Below, piece by piece: positions 28,278-37,761 of a stretch of 64,000 nucleotides of DNA. The notes under the pieces were generated by a model. That model had not been told where the DNA came from. It saw only the letters and a program-made list of their open reading frames with translations, and made no database searches. The first letter of the stretch is position 1, and each line of letters begins with the position of its first letter. The stretch lies in the NCBI RefSeq assembly GCF_900156375.1, contig NZ_FTNK01000007.1, forward strand, positions 244,612-308,611, read 5' to 3'. Made by a program: the position numbers and the translations under genes. The stretch comes from Paenibacillus macquariensis. Lineage in GTDB: Bacteria; Bacillota; Bacilli; Paenibacillales; Paenibacillaceae.

Positions 28278-30059
28278 TTAAGCTTTCTTTTCTTCACCTG
28301 GTTTTTTCGACAATTTAATATGAAGTTGTTCAAGCTGTACATTTTCTACTGGTGAAGGAGCATCCATCAACAGATCCGTTGCGCTAGCTGTTTTCGGGAA
28401 TGCAATCGTCTCACGAAGGTTCGTACGACCAGCCAGTAACATAATCAGTCTGTCCAATCCAAAGGCAATACCGCCATGAGGTGGAGTCCCATATTCAAAT
28501 GCATCAAGTAAGTATCCGAACTTATCATACGCATCTTCAGGTGACAAACCGAGCGCATTGAACATTTTTTCCTGAATCTCACGTTTAAAGATACGCATCG
28601 AACCGCCACCGACTTCATAGCCATTTAATACGATATCATAAGCTTCAGCACGCATCTTCAAAGGATCTGTATCGAATAATTCCAAATCCTCATCCTTCGG
28701 ACGTGTGAACGGGTGGTGTTCTGCGATATAACGTTTTTGATCATCATCATAGCTAAGTAACGGGAAGTCCAATACCCAGACAAATTTGAATTCTTTATCG
28801 TTAATTAATCCTAATTGACGACCAATCTTAAGACGTAATGCACCTAGAACATCTGCAACAATCTTACTGGTGTCCGCGGAGAACAATAGAAGGTCGCCTT
28901 CTTCTGCTCCCGTGCGTTCTTTGATTGCTTCAATTTCTTCTTCAGACAGGAATTTAACGATTGGACCTTTAAATTCGCCATCTTTCACTTGGACCCAAGC
29001 TAGTCCTTTCGCGCCATAACGACTTGCATAAGTTCCAAGTTCATCGATGTCTTTACGACTCCATGTTCCGCAACCTTTAGCGTTAAGACACTTCACTTGA
29101 CCGCCATTTCCAATAACGGATGCAAATACCTTAGCTCCACTATTAGCTACGATATCACTCAATTCTACGAGTTCTAATCCAAAACGTAGATCCGGTTTAT
29201 CAGAACCATACTTGCTCATCGCGTCAGCATGACTAATACGTTGGAATGGTGTCGGCAATTCCGCACCCACGGTTTCCTTGAATAGACGAACCATCAATTG
29301 CTCCATCATATTTAAAAGGGTATCGCGATCTATGAAAGAAGTCTCAATATCGACTTGTGTAAATTCAGGTTGACGGTCTGAACGAAGATCTTCATCGCGG
29401 AAACAACGAGCGATTTGATAGTAACGTTCAATTCCACCTACCATTAATAATTGTTTGTAAATTTGTGGTGATTGCGGTAGTGCGAAGAACTCACCAGCAT
29501 GCACACGACTTGGAACCAAGTAATCACGTGCACCTTCTGGAGAACTCTTAGTCAAGATTGGCGTCTCCACGTCGATGAAACCTTCATCATCTAAGAAATC
29601 ACGGAAAATCTTAGTTGCTTTTGAGCGCAACATAAGTGTCTTCTGCATTTCAGGTCTACGCAAATCTAAGTAACGATATTTCAAACGAAGTGATTCATCG
29701 ACTTCAACACCATCTTCAATAAAGAATGGAGGTGTCTTAGCTGCATTTAACACTTCAATCTCTGTAATACGTACTTCAATTTCTCCTGTAGGGAGATTAG
29801 CATTAACGGTCTCTTTATCGCGTAGTACAACCTCACCTGTTACAGTCAGTACATATTCACTACGAACCTTATCCGCAATAGCAAGTGCATCACCGGAGAA
29901 GCTTGGGTTAAATACGATCTGTACGATCCCGCTACGATCGCGGAAATCTATAAACATAACGCCTCCCAAATCGCGACGCGTCTGTACCCAACCGTTCAGA
30001 GTAACTGTCTCTCCGATATGTGCTGTCGTAAGTTTTCCACATTGATGTGTTCTACTCAT
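28278..30059 (-). CDS. aspS: Aspartate--tRNA ligase
   Basis: AspS charges tRNA-Asp. The 593-residue product has the N-terminal OB-fold anticodon domain ([20 protein letters not shown]), the class II core with [19 protein letters not shown] and EFTQVDIE, the bacterial GAD insertion domain (about 290-420), and motif 3 in [13 protein letters not shown]. Whether it also charges tRNA-Asn cannot be settled by eye. It follows hisS by 43 bases under the shared T-box. Confidence 0.97.
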   Translation of the reverse strand: MSRTHQCGKLTTAHIGETVTLNGWVQTRRDLGGVMFIDFRDRSGIVQIVFNPSFSGDALAIADKVRSEYVLTVTGEVVLRDKETVNANLPTGEIEVRITEIEVLNAAKTPPFFIEDGVEVDESLRLKYRYLDLRRPEMQKTLMLRSKATKIFRDFLDDEGFIDVETPILTKSSPEGARDYLVPSRVHAGEFFALPQSPQIYKQLLMVGGIERYYQIARCFRDEDLRSDRQPEFTQVDIETSFIDRDTLLNMMEQLMVRLFKETVGAELPTPFQRISHADAMSKYGSDKPDLRFGLELVELSDIVANSGAKVFASVIGNGGQVKCLNAKGCGTWSRKDIDELGTYASRYGAKGLAWVQVKDGEFKGPIVKFLSEEEIEAIKERTGAEEGDLLLFSADTSKIVADVLGALRLKIGRQLGLINDKEFKFVWVLDFPLLSYDDDQKRYIAEHHPFTRPKDEDLELFDTDPLKMRAEAYDIVLNGYEVGGGSMRIFKREIQEKMFNALGLSPEDAYDKFGYLLDAFEYGTPPHGGIAFGLDRLIMLLAGRTNLRETIAFPKTASATDLLMDAPSPVENVQLEQLHIKLSKKPGEEKKA

Positions 30060-30102
30060 ACTATATCAATCCCCTTTTTCTATAGTTAGCCTAATCGGCA
30101 TT

Positions 30103-31347
30103 TTAAACAATTTTCAGATGGATCTCATCCAACTTCACAGTAAGCTGTTCACCCGTTTCCATCGATTTCAGGGCTATTTCACCACGTTCGAGCTCATCAT
30201 TACCAAGAATCGCAGTATAACGAGCCTTCAAGCGATCTGAGGACTTCATCTGAGCTTTCATCTTACGTCCCAAATAATCACGTTCTACTGAGAATCCAAG
30301 TTGACGAAGTTTAAATACTTGTTTGGTAATTTCCATGTCTGCTTGTTCGCCTAAAGCGACGAAGTATACATCCAGAGGTTTCTGTGCATTGAGTTCGATC
30401 TGTTGTTTCTCAAGAATAAGTACAATACGTTCCAAACCAATACCTACGCCAATACCCGGTTGGTCTGGTCCGCCAATACCACTCACAAGACCGTTATAAC
30501 GCCCTCCACCACCAATGGTATCAATAGCGCCAATACCTTCTGCTTTGAATTCAAAAGCGGTATGCGTATAATAATCCAGTCCACGAACGAGTCTTGGATT
30601 GACAACATAGTCCACTTCCATAACATCCAAATGCTGCTTTACCTTCTCAAAAAGAGTGCTACATTCTTCATCTAAACTTTCCAAAATAGAAGGAGCATCA
30701 TGGAATTTATCTTGATCCACTTTACAATCCAGTACACGCATAGGATTGCGATCCATTCGAGAATTACAATCTTTGCAAAGACTGTCCTTCATTGGTGTTA
30801 GATAAGCAAGTAATTTCTCTCGATATGCTGTACGAGTCTCAGGTGTACCTACAGAGTTAATTTCTACTTTCACACCCTGCATTCCTAACTCTTTACAAAA
30901 TTGATAACCAAGTGATATTACTTCCGCATCAATTGCAGGATCTACCGCTCCAAAAGCTTCTACCCCGAACTGATGGAATTGACGATATCGTCCTGCTTGA
31001 GGGCGTTCATACCGAAACATAGGTCCGATATAATACAGCTTGCTAACATCAGGTTCGCCGTATAACTTATTCTCCACGTACGCTCTGACTACGCCTGCTG
31101 TTCCTTCCGGACGTAAGGTCATGCTGCGGTCACCTTTATCATTGAACGTATACATTTCCTTCTCAACGATATCGGTTGTATCCCCTACACCACGTACAAA
31201 TAAATCCGTCTGTTCAAAAAGTGGCGTACGTATCTCACGATAATTAAAACGTCTGCACAGATCTCTTGCTTTTTGTTCAACATACTGCCATTTTTCTACC
31301 ATACCCGGCAATAAATCTTGCGTTCCTGTCGGTTTTTGAAAGGCCAT
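30103..31347 (-). CDS. hisS: Histidine--tRNA ligase
   Basis: HisS charges tRNA-His. The 414-residue product shows class II motifs: GTQDLLP at the start, FRYERPQAGRYRQFHQFGVE (motif 2), the histidine-specific RGLDYYTHTAFEF, and GIGVGIGLERI (motif 3). The last 90 residues are the anticodon-binding domain. It is first in the operon and lies downstream of a T-box leader of about 330 bases. Confidence 0.97.
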   Translation of the reverse strand: MAFQKPTGTQDLLPGMVEKWQYVEQKARDLCRRFNYREIRTPLFEQTDLFVRGVGDTTDIVEKEMYTFNDKGDRSMTLRPEGTAGVVRAYVENKLYGEPDVSKLYYIGPMFRYERPQAGRYRQFHQFGVEAFGAVDPAIDAEVISLGYQFCKELGMQGVKVEINSVGTPETRTAYREKLLAYLTPMKDSLCKDCNSRMDRNPMRVLDCKVDQDKFHDAPSILESLDEECSTLFEKVKQHLDVMEVDYVVNPRLVRGLDYYTHTAFEFKAEGIGAIDTIGGGGRYNGLVSGIGGPDQPGIGVGIGLERIVLILEKQQIELNAQKPLDVYFVALGEQADMEITKQVFKLRQLGFSVERDYLGRKMKAQMKSSDRLKARYTAILGNDELERGEIALKSMETGEQLTVKLDEIHLKIV

Positions 31348-31388
31348 TACAACTACCTCCTTTTACATATATAACCATTTTTTTGAAT

Positions 31389-31715
31389 CAAAAAAATCTC
31401 CCGCCCTGTTCAAAAAGAACCGGGACGAGAGATTATCATTAAAGTAATCACCCGTGGTACCACCCACATTTCGAATAACTCACTGTCCATTAAGACTGTG
31501 ATAGCCATCCGCTTATACGATTAACGCCCGTTCAGCGCAGTACGGCTACTACAACATACGATTTCTCAAATGAGAGTCGATTGTTTCGCCAACTGTTCTC
31601 GAGGAAGTCATTCATCCGGTCATCAAGAGAATCCTTACAGCCAAGGGACTCTTCTCTGATCTTGTGGGGCCTAGATTACTTTATCCTGTCATTGAATCGA
31701 TTTTCAACTATTTTT
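31389..31715 (-). promoter_or_regulatory. T-box riboswitch leader of hisS-aspS-tcdA
   Basis: The T-box core GTGGGTGGTACCACGGG is read on the minus strand at 31450-31466. A terminator hairpin pairs ATCTCTCGTCCCGGTTC with GAACAGGGCGGGAGAT (31396-31433) and is followed by seven T residues. Stem I landmarks AGAGAAGAG and GGCTGTAAGG are visible farther upstream. Two GAC triplets (31619-31621 and 31607-31609) are candidate aspartate specifiers; I saw no well-placed histidine codon. The RNA was not folded, so the specifier is uncertain. Confidence 0.92.
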
Positions 31716-31717
31716 AG

Positions 31718-31746
31718 ATTGTAATGAACTAGCGTACTAAAGTCAA
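31718..31746 (-). promoter_or_regulatory. Sigma-A-type promoter of the hisS leader
   Basis: TTGACT (31741-31746) and TACAAT (31718-31723) on the minus strand are spaced by 17 bases, each one mismatch from consensus. It lies between the terminator of the preceding gene and the T-box. Confidence 0.85.
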
Positions 31747-31767
31747 TAGCGGACATTCATTTTACGA

Positions 31768-31800
31768 CAAAAAAAAGACCCACAATCGATATTGTAGGTC
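31768..31800 (-). terminator. Terminator of the 147-residue stress-type gene
   Basis: GACCTACAAT pairs with ATTGTGGGTC (31777-31800) around a 4-base loop, followed by eight T residues on the minus strand. About 115 bases separate it from the stop codon upstream. Confidence 0.9.
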
Positions 31801-31917
31801 AAAAGTTATATTAAAAAAGGGGGTCATGGGTTTATTATAGTCAGACTATGTTAAGAGAACATTGATTCTATATTACATTTATATTACATTTTGGAAAGCG
31901 CTTTATTTATAACGTTT

Positions 31918-32361
31918 TTAGTCCAACTTTTCAACATAGGCATGATGTTCTCGAAGCATTTGAACAATTTCATTATAATGCTCAGCCTGAACTTTAGCTA
32001 CAAGAACATAATTAAGATGATCGATATTATCAGAGGTAACTTCAGCAGCGTTCCCCAACTTGCCTTCATCATTTACATGTGATTCGACACGTTTATCGGT
32101 CTCAACATCATTGTTGTCCAGGGTAGGAACAATGTTGATCCCTGCGATGCCGCCCGCTCCCATAATTCCTACTGCTCCTGAAGTATTGATATTGCCAGAT
32201 GTATTGATTCCGACTAAAGGAAATAAAAGATGATTATCGCGATCAATCGCTTCTGCTAACTTACTAACTTCTAAATGCTCCGTTTTATACGTAAGAAGGG
32301 TCGTTTTTGCACCTTCTGCTTGGTCCTCTGTCTGGAAATACGCTTGGATTTGCTTAGACAT
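31918..32361 (-). CDS. Hypothetical protein, possibly a general-stress-like protein
   Basis: About 147 residues, starting MSKQIQAYFQTEDQAEGA. The N-terminal third looks like the ferredoxin-like start of YflT/heat-induced stress proteins (alternating strand and helix, with QAEGAKTTL). A glycine-rich middle (SGAVGIMGAGGIAGINIVP) and a C-terminal LNYVLVAKVQAEHYNEIVQML repeat the same fold pattern. No catalytic motif is seen. The ATG at 32361 follows AGAGGAGGA by six bases, so the in-frame start at 32388 is rejected. It sits in the place where B. subtilis has lytH. The family guess is weak. Confidence 0.75.
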   Translation of the reverse strand: MSKQIQAYFQTEDQAEGAKTTLLTYKTEHLEVSKLAEAIDRDNHLLFPLVGINTSGNINTSGAVGIMGAGGIAGINIVPTLDNNDVETDKRVESHVNDEGKLGNAAEVTSDNIDHLNYVLVAKVQAEHYNEIVQMLREHHAYVEKLD

Positions 32362-32487
32362 TGTAAATCCTCCTCTTTCTTTGTTCATTAGAATGTAATT
32401 GTTATTACCCTAACCAGCGTATTTTATAACATACTAAATCTAGTGAAATATGGAGGCTCACCTCTCTTTGAATGACCATCCAATATA

Positions 32488-32514
32488 TATAAAAAGACAA
32501 CCCTCAAAGGTTGT
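32488..32514 (-). terminator. Terminator after the 54-codon gene
   Basis: GACAACC and GGTTGTC (about 32495-32513) with a short loop, followed by TTTTTATAT on the minus strand. It ends transcription coming from dtd or the 54-codon gene. Confidence 0.85.
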
Positions 32515-32548
32515 CCATGTTCACAATACTATTATCAAATTCATTGTT

Positions 32549-32713
32549 CTACAATCTAGGTATATCGTCTCGATGGTTACCCTTGGGGCATACCGCCCAC
32601 ATTGGATATGACACACACTTTGAAGCACGATCACTTTGGAGAATTTCATTAAAATGACCTACGGTTATCATCGGTAACACTTGCGATGAGCATTGTTTGG
32701 ATGATTGACGCAT
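32549..32713 (-). CDS. Small 54-residue protein of unknown function
   Basis: An ATG at 32713 follows AAAGGAG by nine bases and opens 54 codons ending in TAG, with a good terminator 35 bases beyond. The peptide begins MRQSSKQCSSQVLPMITVGH, has cysteines at 8, 33 and 42, contains an acidic/amphipathic middle (FNEILQSDRAS), and has no membrane segment. It is too short to be listed by most gene finders. I recognise no family. It lies 71 bases downstream of dtd on the same strand and may be cotranscribed with it. Confidence 0.65.
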   Translation of the reverse strand: MRQSSKQCSSQVLPMITVGHFNEILQSDRASKCVSYPMWAVCPKGNHRDDIPRL

Positions 32714-32784
32714 AACACAGCGCTCCTTTGGTTAGACAAGAATATCTTGCGCTCTATTCTCATCATTCCCTCTAAGCCCACCTT

Positions 32785-33234
32785 CTATGCGTCTACACGA
32801 CTATCGATAATCAAGGTTACCGGTCCCCAATTTGTAAACGAAACATCCATCATTTCACCGAATTGACCTGTTTCAACATGTATCCCTTTAGCTATCAATT
32901 CAGCGTTGAAGAATTCATAAAGGTCTTTTGCTATATCAGGTTTCGCTGCTGCCATGAAGTTCGGTCGTCTACCTTTACGGCAATCCCCATATAACGTGAA
33001 TTGAGATACGGATAATATAGCTCCACCCATATCGACAACACTATGGTTCATTTTACCAAGATCATCTTCAAAGATACGCAAGCCCGCTACCTTCTCAACC
33101 AAGTATTTAACGTCCTTCTCTGTGTCTTCATGAGTGACCCCTACGAGCACCATTAAACCTTGATCTATCTTACCAACGATATCCCCATCAACGGTAACAC
33201 AAGCCTCTTTACAGCGTTGTACAACCACTTTCAT
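32785..33234 (-). CDS. dtd: D-aminoacyl-tRNA deacylase
   Basis: Dtd hydrolyses D-aminoacyl-tRNAs and also removes glycine mischarged onto tRNA-Ala. The 149-residue product carries the catalytic [15 protein letters not shown] motif and the Gly-cisPro motif in [10 protein letters not shown] near the C-terminus. The ATG at 33234 follows AAGGAGCG. It lies 36 bases after rel, and this rel-dtd pair is conserved across bacilli. Confidence 0.96.
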   Translation of the reverse strand: MKVVVQRCKEACVTVDGDIVGKIDQGLMVLVGVTHEDTEKDVKYLVEKVAGLRIFEDDLGKMNHSVVDMGGAILSVSQFTLYGDCRKGRRPNFMAAAKPDIAKDLYEFFNAELIAKGIHVETGQFGEMMDVSFTNWGPVTLIIDSRVDA

Positions 33235-33270
33235 ATGAACGTTCTCGCTCCTTTTATCACTTATCCCTGA

Positions 33271-35451
33271 TTACTGGATAATTCGATGTACCGTGTACAC
33301 ATCTTTCACTCGCTTAATTCGCTCAACAACAGAATGAAGGTGATCCGTATTACGAATTAGAATGGTCATGTGCATCTGTGCCATTTTATTCTTATCAGAA
33401 CGTCCCGTGACCGCAGATATATTCGTCTTCATCTCGGATACCGCCTGTAACACCTCATTTAAGAGTCCGTTACGATCATGACCGGTAATCTCAATGTCGA
33501 CACTATAATTCGCTTCAAGCTGTCCTTCCCATTCCACTTCGATAACCCGTGCTGCTTCCTCCCCATCCCCTTCTGAAGGAATGTTCGGACAGTCCATACG
33601 ATGAATAGACACGCCTCTTCCACGCGTAACATAACCGATAATTTCGTCACCAGGTACTGGATTACAGCACCGCGCAAATCGTATCAATAAATTATCTATC
33701 CCTTTAACGCGAACACCGTTCGTAGGGCGATTTTTCTTTTCTACGGTAGGTGCTTTGATTTCCTTGATTTCCGAGGTCAATTCAATCATGTTCGCTTCTT
33801 CTTGCTCTTTGCGCAGCTTCTCCGTCAGACGTGTAACAATTTGAGATGCGGTAATACCACTGAATCCTACAGCCGAGAGCATATCTTCAGGGTCATTGAA
33901 AGCAAACTTCTTAGCTACTTCCATTAACTTATCATCTGTCATCCATTCTGAAGGTTCCAATCCAAGGCGCTTGAGTTCTCGTTCAATGGAATCATGTCCT
34001 TTTTCAACATTCTCTTCCCGTCGTTCCTTCTTGAACCATTGTTTAATTTTACTTTTGGCGTGAGAAGATTGAGCGATCTTAAGCCAATCCTGACTGGGTC
34101 CGTAAGAATGTTTGGAGGTCATGATTTCGACAATATCTCCGGTCTTCAGCCTATGATCCAACGGTACGATACGACCATTGACTTTAGAACCAATTGTGCG
34201 ATTCCCAACTTCCGTATGGATTCTGTATGCATAATCTAACGGTACTGAGCCTGATGGAAGTTCAACTACTTCTCCTTTTGGCGTAAATACAAAGACCAGA
34301 TCAGAGAAAAAGTCCATCTTAAGTGATTCCACAAATTCAGAAGCATCTTTAGCTTCATGTTGAAGTTCAAGAATCTCTCTGAAAAATGTCATCTTATTCT
34401 CAAAGGTACCCACAGCGGATGTGCCTTCCTTATACGCCCAATGTGCGGCAATACCAAATTCTGCAGTACGGTGCATATCGAGCGTACGAATTTGAACTTC
34501 TGTAGGCTCCCCATTAGGACCAACCACGGTCGTATGAAGGGATTGATACATATTTGCTTTTGGCATAGCTATATAATCCTTAAAGCGTCCAGGCATCGGT
34601 TTCCACAAGGTATGGATAATCCCTAATGTGGCATAACAATCTTTGATATTGTCTACAATGATACGAATAGCAAGCAAATCATATATTTCATTGAATTGTT
34701 TGTTCTTAGTCGTCATTTTGTTGAACACACTATAAATATGTTTAGGACGCCCAGAAAGGTCACCTTCGATGCCCATTTCGTCCAATTTTTCTTTAATTCT
34801 CAAAATAACACTGTCGACAAATTCTTCACGTTCTGCACGTTTTTTGTGAATCAGATTCGCAATACGGTAATACTGTTGTGGATTTAAGTATCTTAGAGAA
34901 AGGTCTTCCATTTCTCCTTTGATAGCGGAAATACCTAACCGATCTGCAATAGGACAAAAAATCTCCAACGTTTCATATGCAATTCGACGCTGACTTTCTT
35001 CCGATTGAAACTTCAATGTGCGCATATTATGAAGGCGATCTGCTAATTTAATTACAATGACACGAATATCCTGTGCCATCGCAATAAACATTTTTCTATA
35101 GTTCTCATTTTGTTGTTCTTCTTTGGAGCGGAACTTAATGCGTTCAAGCTTAGTAAGTCCATCTACAAGCATCGCACAGGTATCTCCGAATTGGTTACGA
35201 ATATCAACTAAAGAGACTGTCGTATCTTCAACGACATCATGTAAGAGAGCTGCTATAACAGACAAGGAGTCCATCTGCATGCCAACGACAATATCTGCAA
35301 CCGCTAGCGGATGCAGAATATAAGGTTCGCCTGATTTCCGAACCTGTCCGTGATGAGCTTGTTCCGCGAAGTCGTATGCTTCTTGGATGCGGATAAGATC
35401 ATTTTCTTTTATATAGGCTTCAGCCTTTTCAAGTAATCGCTCTATGCCCAT
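33271..35451 (-). CDS. rel: Bifunctional (p)ppGpp synthetase/hydrolase Rel
   Basis: Rel makes (p)ppGpp on starved ribosomes and hydrolyses it otherwise. The 726-residue product has the N-terminal HD hydrolase domain (HHGQVRKSGEPYILHP, LLHDVVEDT), then the synthetase domain (GRPKHIYSVFNKM, YDLLAIRIIV), TGS (VFTPKGEVVELPSGSVPLDY), a zinc-finger/helical part with RFARCCNPVPGDEI, and a C-terminal ACT domain. Both catalytic halves keep their motifs, so the enzyme should be bifunctional. A strong promoter with a palindrome over its -35 box lies about 90 bases upstream. Confidence 0.97.
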   Translation of the reverse strand: MGIERLLEKAEAYIKENDLIRIQEAYDFAEQAHHGQVRKSGEPYILHPLAVADIVVGMQMDSLSVIAALLHDVVEDTTVSLVDIRNQFGDTCAMLVDGLTKLERIKFRSKEEQQNENYRKMFIAMAQDIRVIVIKLADRLHNMRTLKFQSEESQRRIAYETLEIFCPIADRLGISAIKGEMEDLSLRYLNPQQYYRIANLIHKKRAEREEFVDSVILRIKEKLDEMGIEGDLSGRPKHIYSVFNKMTTKNKQFNEIYDLLAIRIIVDNIKDCYATLGIIHTLWKPMPGRFKDYIAMPKANMYQSLHTTVVGPNGEPTEVQIRTLDMHRTAEFGIAAHWAYKEGTSAVGTFENKMTFFREILELQHEAKDASEFVESLKMDFFSDLVFVFTPKGEVVELPSGSVPLDYAYRIHTEVGNRTIGSKVNGRIVPLDHRLKTGDIVEIMTSKHSYGPSQDWLKIAQSSHAKSKIKQWFKKERREENVEKGHDSIERELKRLGLEPSEWMTDDKLMEVAKKFAFNDPEDMLSAVGFSGITASQIVTRLTEKLRKEQEEANMIELTSEIKEIKAPTVEKKNRPTNGVRVKGIDNLLIRFARCCNPVPGDEIIGYVTRGRGVSIHRMDCPNIPSEGDGEEAARVIEVEWEGQLEANYSVDIEITGHDRNGLLNEVLQAVSEMKTNISAVTGRSDKNKMAQMHMTILIRNTDHLHSVVERIKRVKDVYTVHRIIQ

Positions 35452-35483
35452 CTAGTTTATGCCGTTTCCCTTCTATATAAAAT

Positions 35484-35517
35484 GGAACCCGCTTTCCCAT
35501 AAATCTGTGCAGGTTCC
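35484..35517 (-). promoter_or_regulatory. Stem-loop in the 5' leader of rel
   Basis: GGAACC (35512-35517 read on the minus strand) pairs with GGTTCC (35484-35489) across a loop of about 22 bases and is followed by ATTTTATATAG. It could be a weak attenuator or a stabilising element; the short stem leaves this open. Confidence 0.45.
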
Positions 35518-35537
35518 CTCCGTGTGATTTTTTATTA

Positions 35538-35566
35538 ATTATGACGCTTGTGACGTAATACGTCAA
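35538..35566 (-). promoter_or_regulatory. Promoter of rel with palindrome over the -35 box
   Basis: TTGACG (35561-35566) and CATAAT (35538-35543) on the minus strand are 17 bases apart. A perfect inverted repeat, TGACGTA-A-TACGTCA (35551-35565), overlaps the -35 box and part of the spacer. It is placed as an operator would be; no known regulator is assigned. Confidence 0.75.
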
Positions 35567-35736
35567 CACTTCCGCTAATCCAATACAAGGGTTGACAATG
35601 AAGTGCCCTTTTCAACATTAAAGTGACATATAAGTGATTATTTCGAAAATGTTATTGTAATATTCACCAAATCTAATTAATCTATATAAGATCATTTTTT
35701 AGAGTCGTAATAATATATCATTAGGAGTGAAAAGCG

Positions 35737-37041
35737 TTGCAACGAGAAATTCAAGTAAATGAGAGACTGCCCCTTGGTCCTGGCTTTATACTTAGCCTAC
35801 AACACTTATTCGCCATGTTTGGCAGTACCGTGTTAGTACCAAATCTGTTCCATGTCGATCCTGGTATGATTCTATTAATGAATGGTATCGGTACGTTATT
35901 CTACATTCTAATTTGTAAAGGAAAGATCCCAGCATACTTAGGGTCAAGCTTTGCATTTATATCACCGGTTAGTTTACTAATACTTAAGGATCCTGATCAA
36001 GGTTATTCATTCGCGTTGGGCGCATTTATTGTTACAGGAGTTATCTTTTGTATCGTGGCCTTGATTGTCAAACTTGTAGGTACAGCATGGATTGATGTCG
36101 TATTCCCTCCAGCTGTGATGGGGGCTATTGTGGCGACGATTGGACTCGAACTTGTACCGGTAGCCGCACGGATGGCTGGTCTAATTGCGCCAGAGAATGT
36201 AGCAACTGCCAGTTGGACTCCCAACATGCCTACTATCATTATATCCATGACTACTCTGGGTGTTACCATTATTGGTGCCCTCGTATTTCGAGGATTCCCT
36301 AAGATCATACATATCTTAATTGGTATTGTAACAGGGTATGGATTAGCATACTTCATGGGTGAAGTTAATACTTCTGCGATAGCTGGCGCTAATTTCTTCG
36401 CCACCCCACACATTACAACACCAAGTTGGAATTTCTCTGTCATCCTGACGATCATTCCAGTGTCTCTAGTGGTCATTGTCGAACATATAGGTCACTTACT
36501 TGTGACAAGTAGTATTGTCGGTAAAGATCTCAATAAAGATCCTGGTCTTCACCGCTCACTACTCGGAAATGGGATCTCAACCATTGTCTCCGGCTTTGTT
36601 GGTTCAACGCCTAATACGACCTATGGCGAGAATATAGGCGTTATGGCTCTAACGAAAGTCTACTCTGTATTTGTCATCGGTGGAGCCGCTGTTATTGCCA
36701 TTTTTCTATCTTTCTCAGGAACCTTCTCATCCGTTATCTCCAATATCCCCCATGCTGTCATGGGAGGCGTGTCACTTCTGTTGTTCGGTGTTATTGCAGC
36801 TTCTGGTCTTCGTATATTCGTAGAACAGAAAGTCGATTTCTCTAAAGCATCAAATATGATTCTAGCTACTCTTGTCTTGGTTATTGGTCTAAGTGGAGCC
36901 ACTCTTCATATTGGCACCGTCGAACTTAAAGGAATGGCCCTAGCAACCATAGTCGGAATTGTACTTAGTTTATTCATCAAATTATTAGAAGTAATTGGAT
37001 TATCTAACGAGAAAGAAGATGCTTCGAACGTTGATAAATAA
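35737..37041 (+). CDS. Uracil/xanthine-type NCS2 nucleobase permease
   Basis: A 434-residue permease of the NCS2 family with about 14 membrane segments, closest in appearance to uracil permeases (PyrP/UraA): LGPGFILSLQHLFAMFGSTVLVP at the start and the substrate-site region with VVIVEHIGHLL, followed by GFVGSTPNTTYGENIG. The start is a TTG at 35737, seven bases after AGGAGTG. No PyrR attenuator is evident in the 280 bases upstream. It converges on apt and shares a bidirectional terminator with it. Substrate (uracil rather than xanthine) is inferred from these motifs. Confidence 0.9.
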   Translation: MQREIQVNERLPLGPGFILSLQHLFAMFGSTVLVPNLFHVDPGMILLMNGIGTLFYILICKGKIPAYLGSSFAFISPVSLLILKDPDQGYSFALGAFIVTGVIFCIVALIVKLVGTAWIDVVFPPAVMGAIVATIGLELVPVAARMAGLIAPENVATASWTPNMPTIIISMTTLGVTIIGALVFRGFPKIIHILIGIVTGYGLAYFMGEVNTSAIAGANFFATPHITTPSWNFSVILTIIPVSLVVIVEHIGHLLVTSSIVGKDLNKDPGLHRSLLGNGISTIVSGFVGSTPNTTYGENIGVMALTKVYSVFVIGGAAVIAIFLSFSGTFSSVISNIPHAVMGGVSLLLFGVIAASGLRIFVEQKVDFSKASNMILATLVLVIGLSGATLHIGTVELKGMALATIVGIVLSLFIKLLEVIGLSNEKEDASNVDK

Positions 37042-37065
37042 ATCCAACATTAGCATTGGAATCAC

Positions 37066-37103
37066 AAAAACCCTCTTCCCTATAATAAAGGAAGAGGGTT
37101 TTT
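37066..37103. terminator. Bidirectional terminator between the permease gene and apt
   Basis: AAAAACCCTCTTCC (37066-37079) pairs with GGAAGAGGGTTTTT (37090-37103), giving a 14-bp stem with A- and T-tracts on the two sides, so it works in both directions. Confidence 0.95.
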
Positions 37104-37140
37104 ATTGTATTATACCGACGATAAAGCTAGAGCGTTAACT

Positions 37141-37659
37141 CTATTCTTCATAGGATAGAAGTGAGAACACTTCAACATCCGTTAATTTGTCGCGGCCTTT
37201 TAATTGATCTAACTCAATTAGGAAAGCAGCCCCTACAACAACGCCACCTAGTTGACGAACTAAGTTTACTGAAGTTGAGATCGTTCCACCCGTAGCAAGA
37301 AGATCATCAGCAATTAATACTTTTTGACCTTTCTCAATAGCATCCGTGTGCATCGCTAGACTGTCATTACCATATTCCAAGTTATATCCCAATTCGATCG
37401 TCTCATAAGGAAGTTTACCGCTTTTACGAATCGGAACAAAACCAACGCCCAATGCGTAAGCAAGAGGTGCTCCCACGACAAAACCACGAGCCTCTGGACC
37501 AGCAATAAGATCTATTTCGAGATGCTTAATAAGCTCTTTAAGTTCATCGATTGCTTTCTTGTACATAGCACCATCGTTAAGTAGCGTTGTTATATCTTTA
37601 AAGCTAATTCCCTGTTCTGGAAAATCAGGAATGACACGAATATAATCTTTTAAATTCAA
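37141..37659 (-). CDS. apt: Adenine phosphoribosyltransferase
   Basis: Apt makes AMP from adenine and PRPP. The 172-residue product carries the PRPP-binding motif VLIADDLLATGGT, the family start VIPDFPEQGISFKDIT, and LIAGPEARGFVVGAPLAYA. The start is a TTG at 37659, eight bases after AGGAGG. A 60-bp direct repeat lies just before the ribosome site, between apt and recJ. The recJ-apt-rel order is conserved in bacilli, though here a permease is inserted between apt and rel. Confidence 0.96.
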   Translation of the reverse strand: MNLKDYIRVIPDFPEQGISFKDITTLLNDGAMYKKAIDELKELIKHLEIDLIAGPEARGFVVGAPLAYALGVGFVPIRKSGKLPYETIELGYNLEYGNDSLAMHTDAIEKGQKVLIADDLLATGGTISTSVNLVRQLGGVVVGAAFLIELDQLKGRDKLTDVEVFSLLSYEE

Positions 37660-37672
37660 GTTAATTTCCTCC

Positions 37673-37759
37673 TAAAATGTTTTGAGCGATACTTCTTGGG
37701 TTTACTTCGAAAAACATACTTCGAAAGCATAACCTAATGTTTTGAGCGATACTTCTTGG
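37673..37759. repeat. 60-bp direct repeat between recJ and apt
   Basis: The stretch ATGTTTTGAGCGATACTTCT occurs at about 37677 and again 60 bases later, the copies being identical over at least 24 bases. The spacer holds TTTACTTCG, an A-run, CTTCGAAAGCATAACC, matching in order the 65-bp unit upstream of helD. The first copy abuts the apt ribosome site and the second lies just before the recJ stop codon. Confidence 0.82.
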
Positions 37760-37761
37760 TA

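Noticed and set aside
31895..31904. AAAGCGCTTT core that resembles a catabolite-control site
   Set aside because: It lies just after the 3' end of a gene, not near a promoter, and the outer consensus bases do not match.
35567..35736. Possible PyrR attenuator ahead of the uracil-type permease
   Set aside because: No PyrR-binding loop or antiterminator/terminator pair can be recognised in this stretch.
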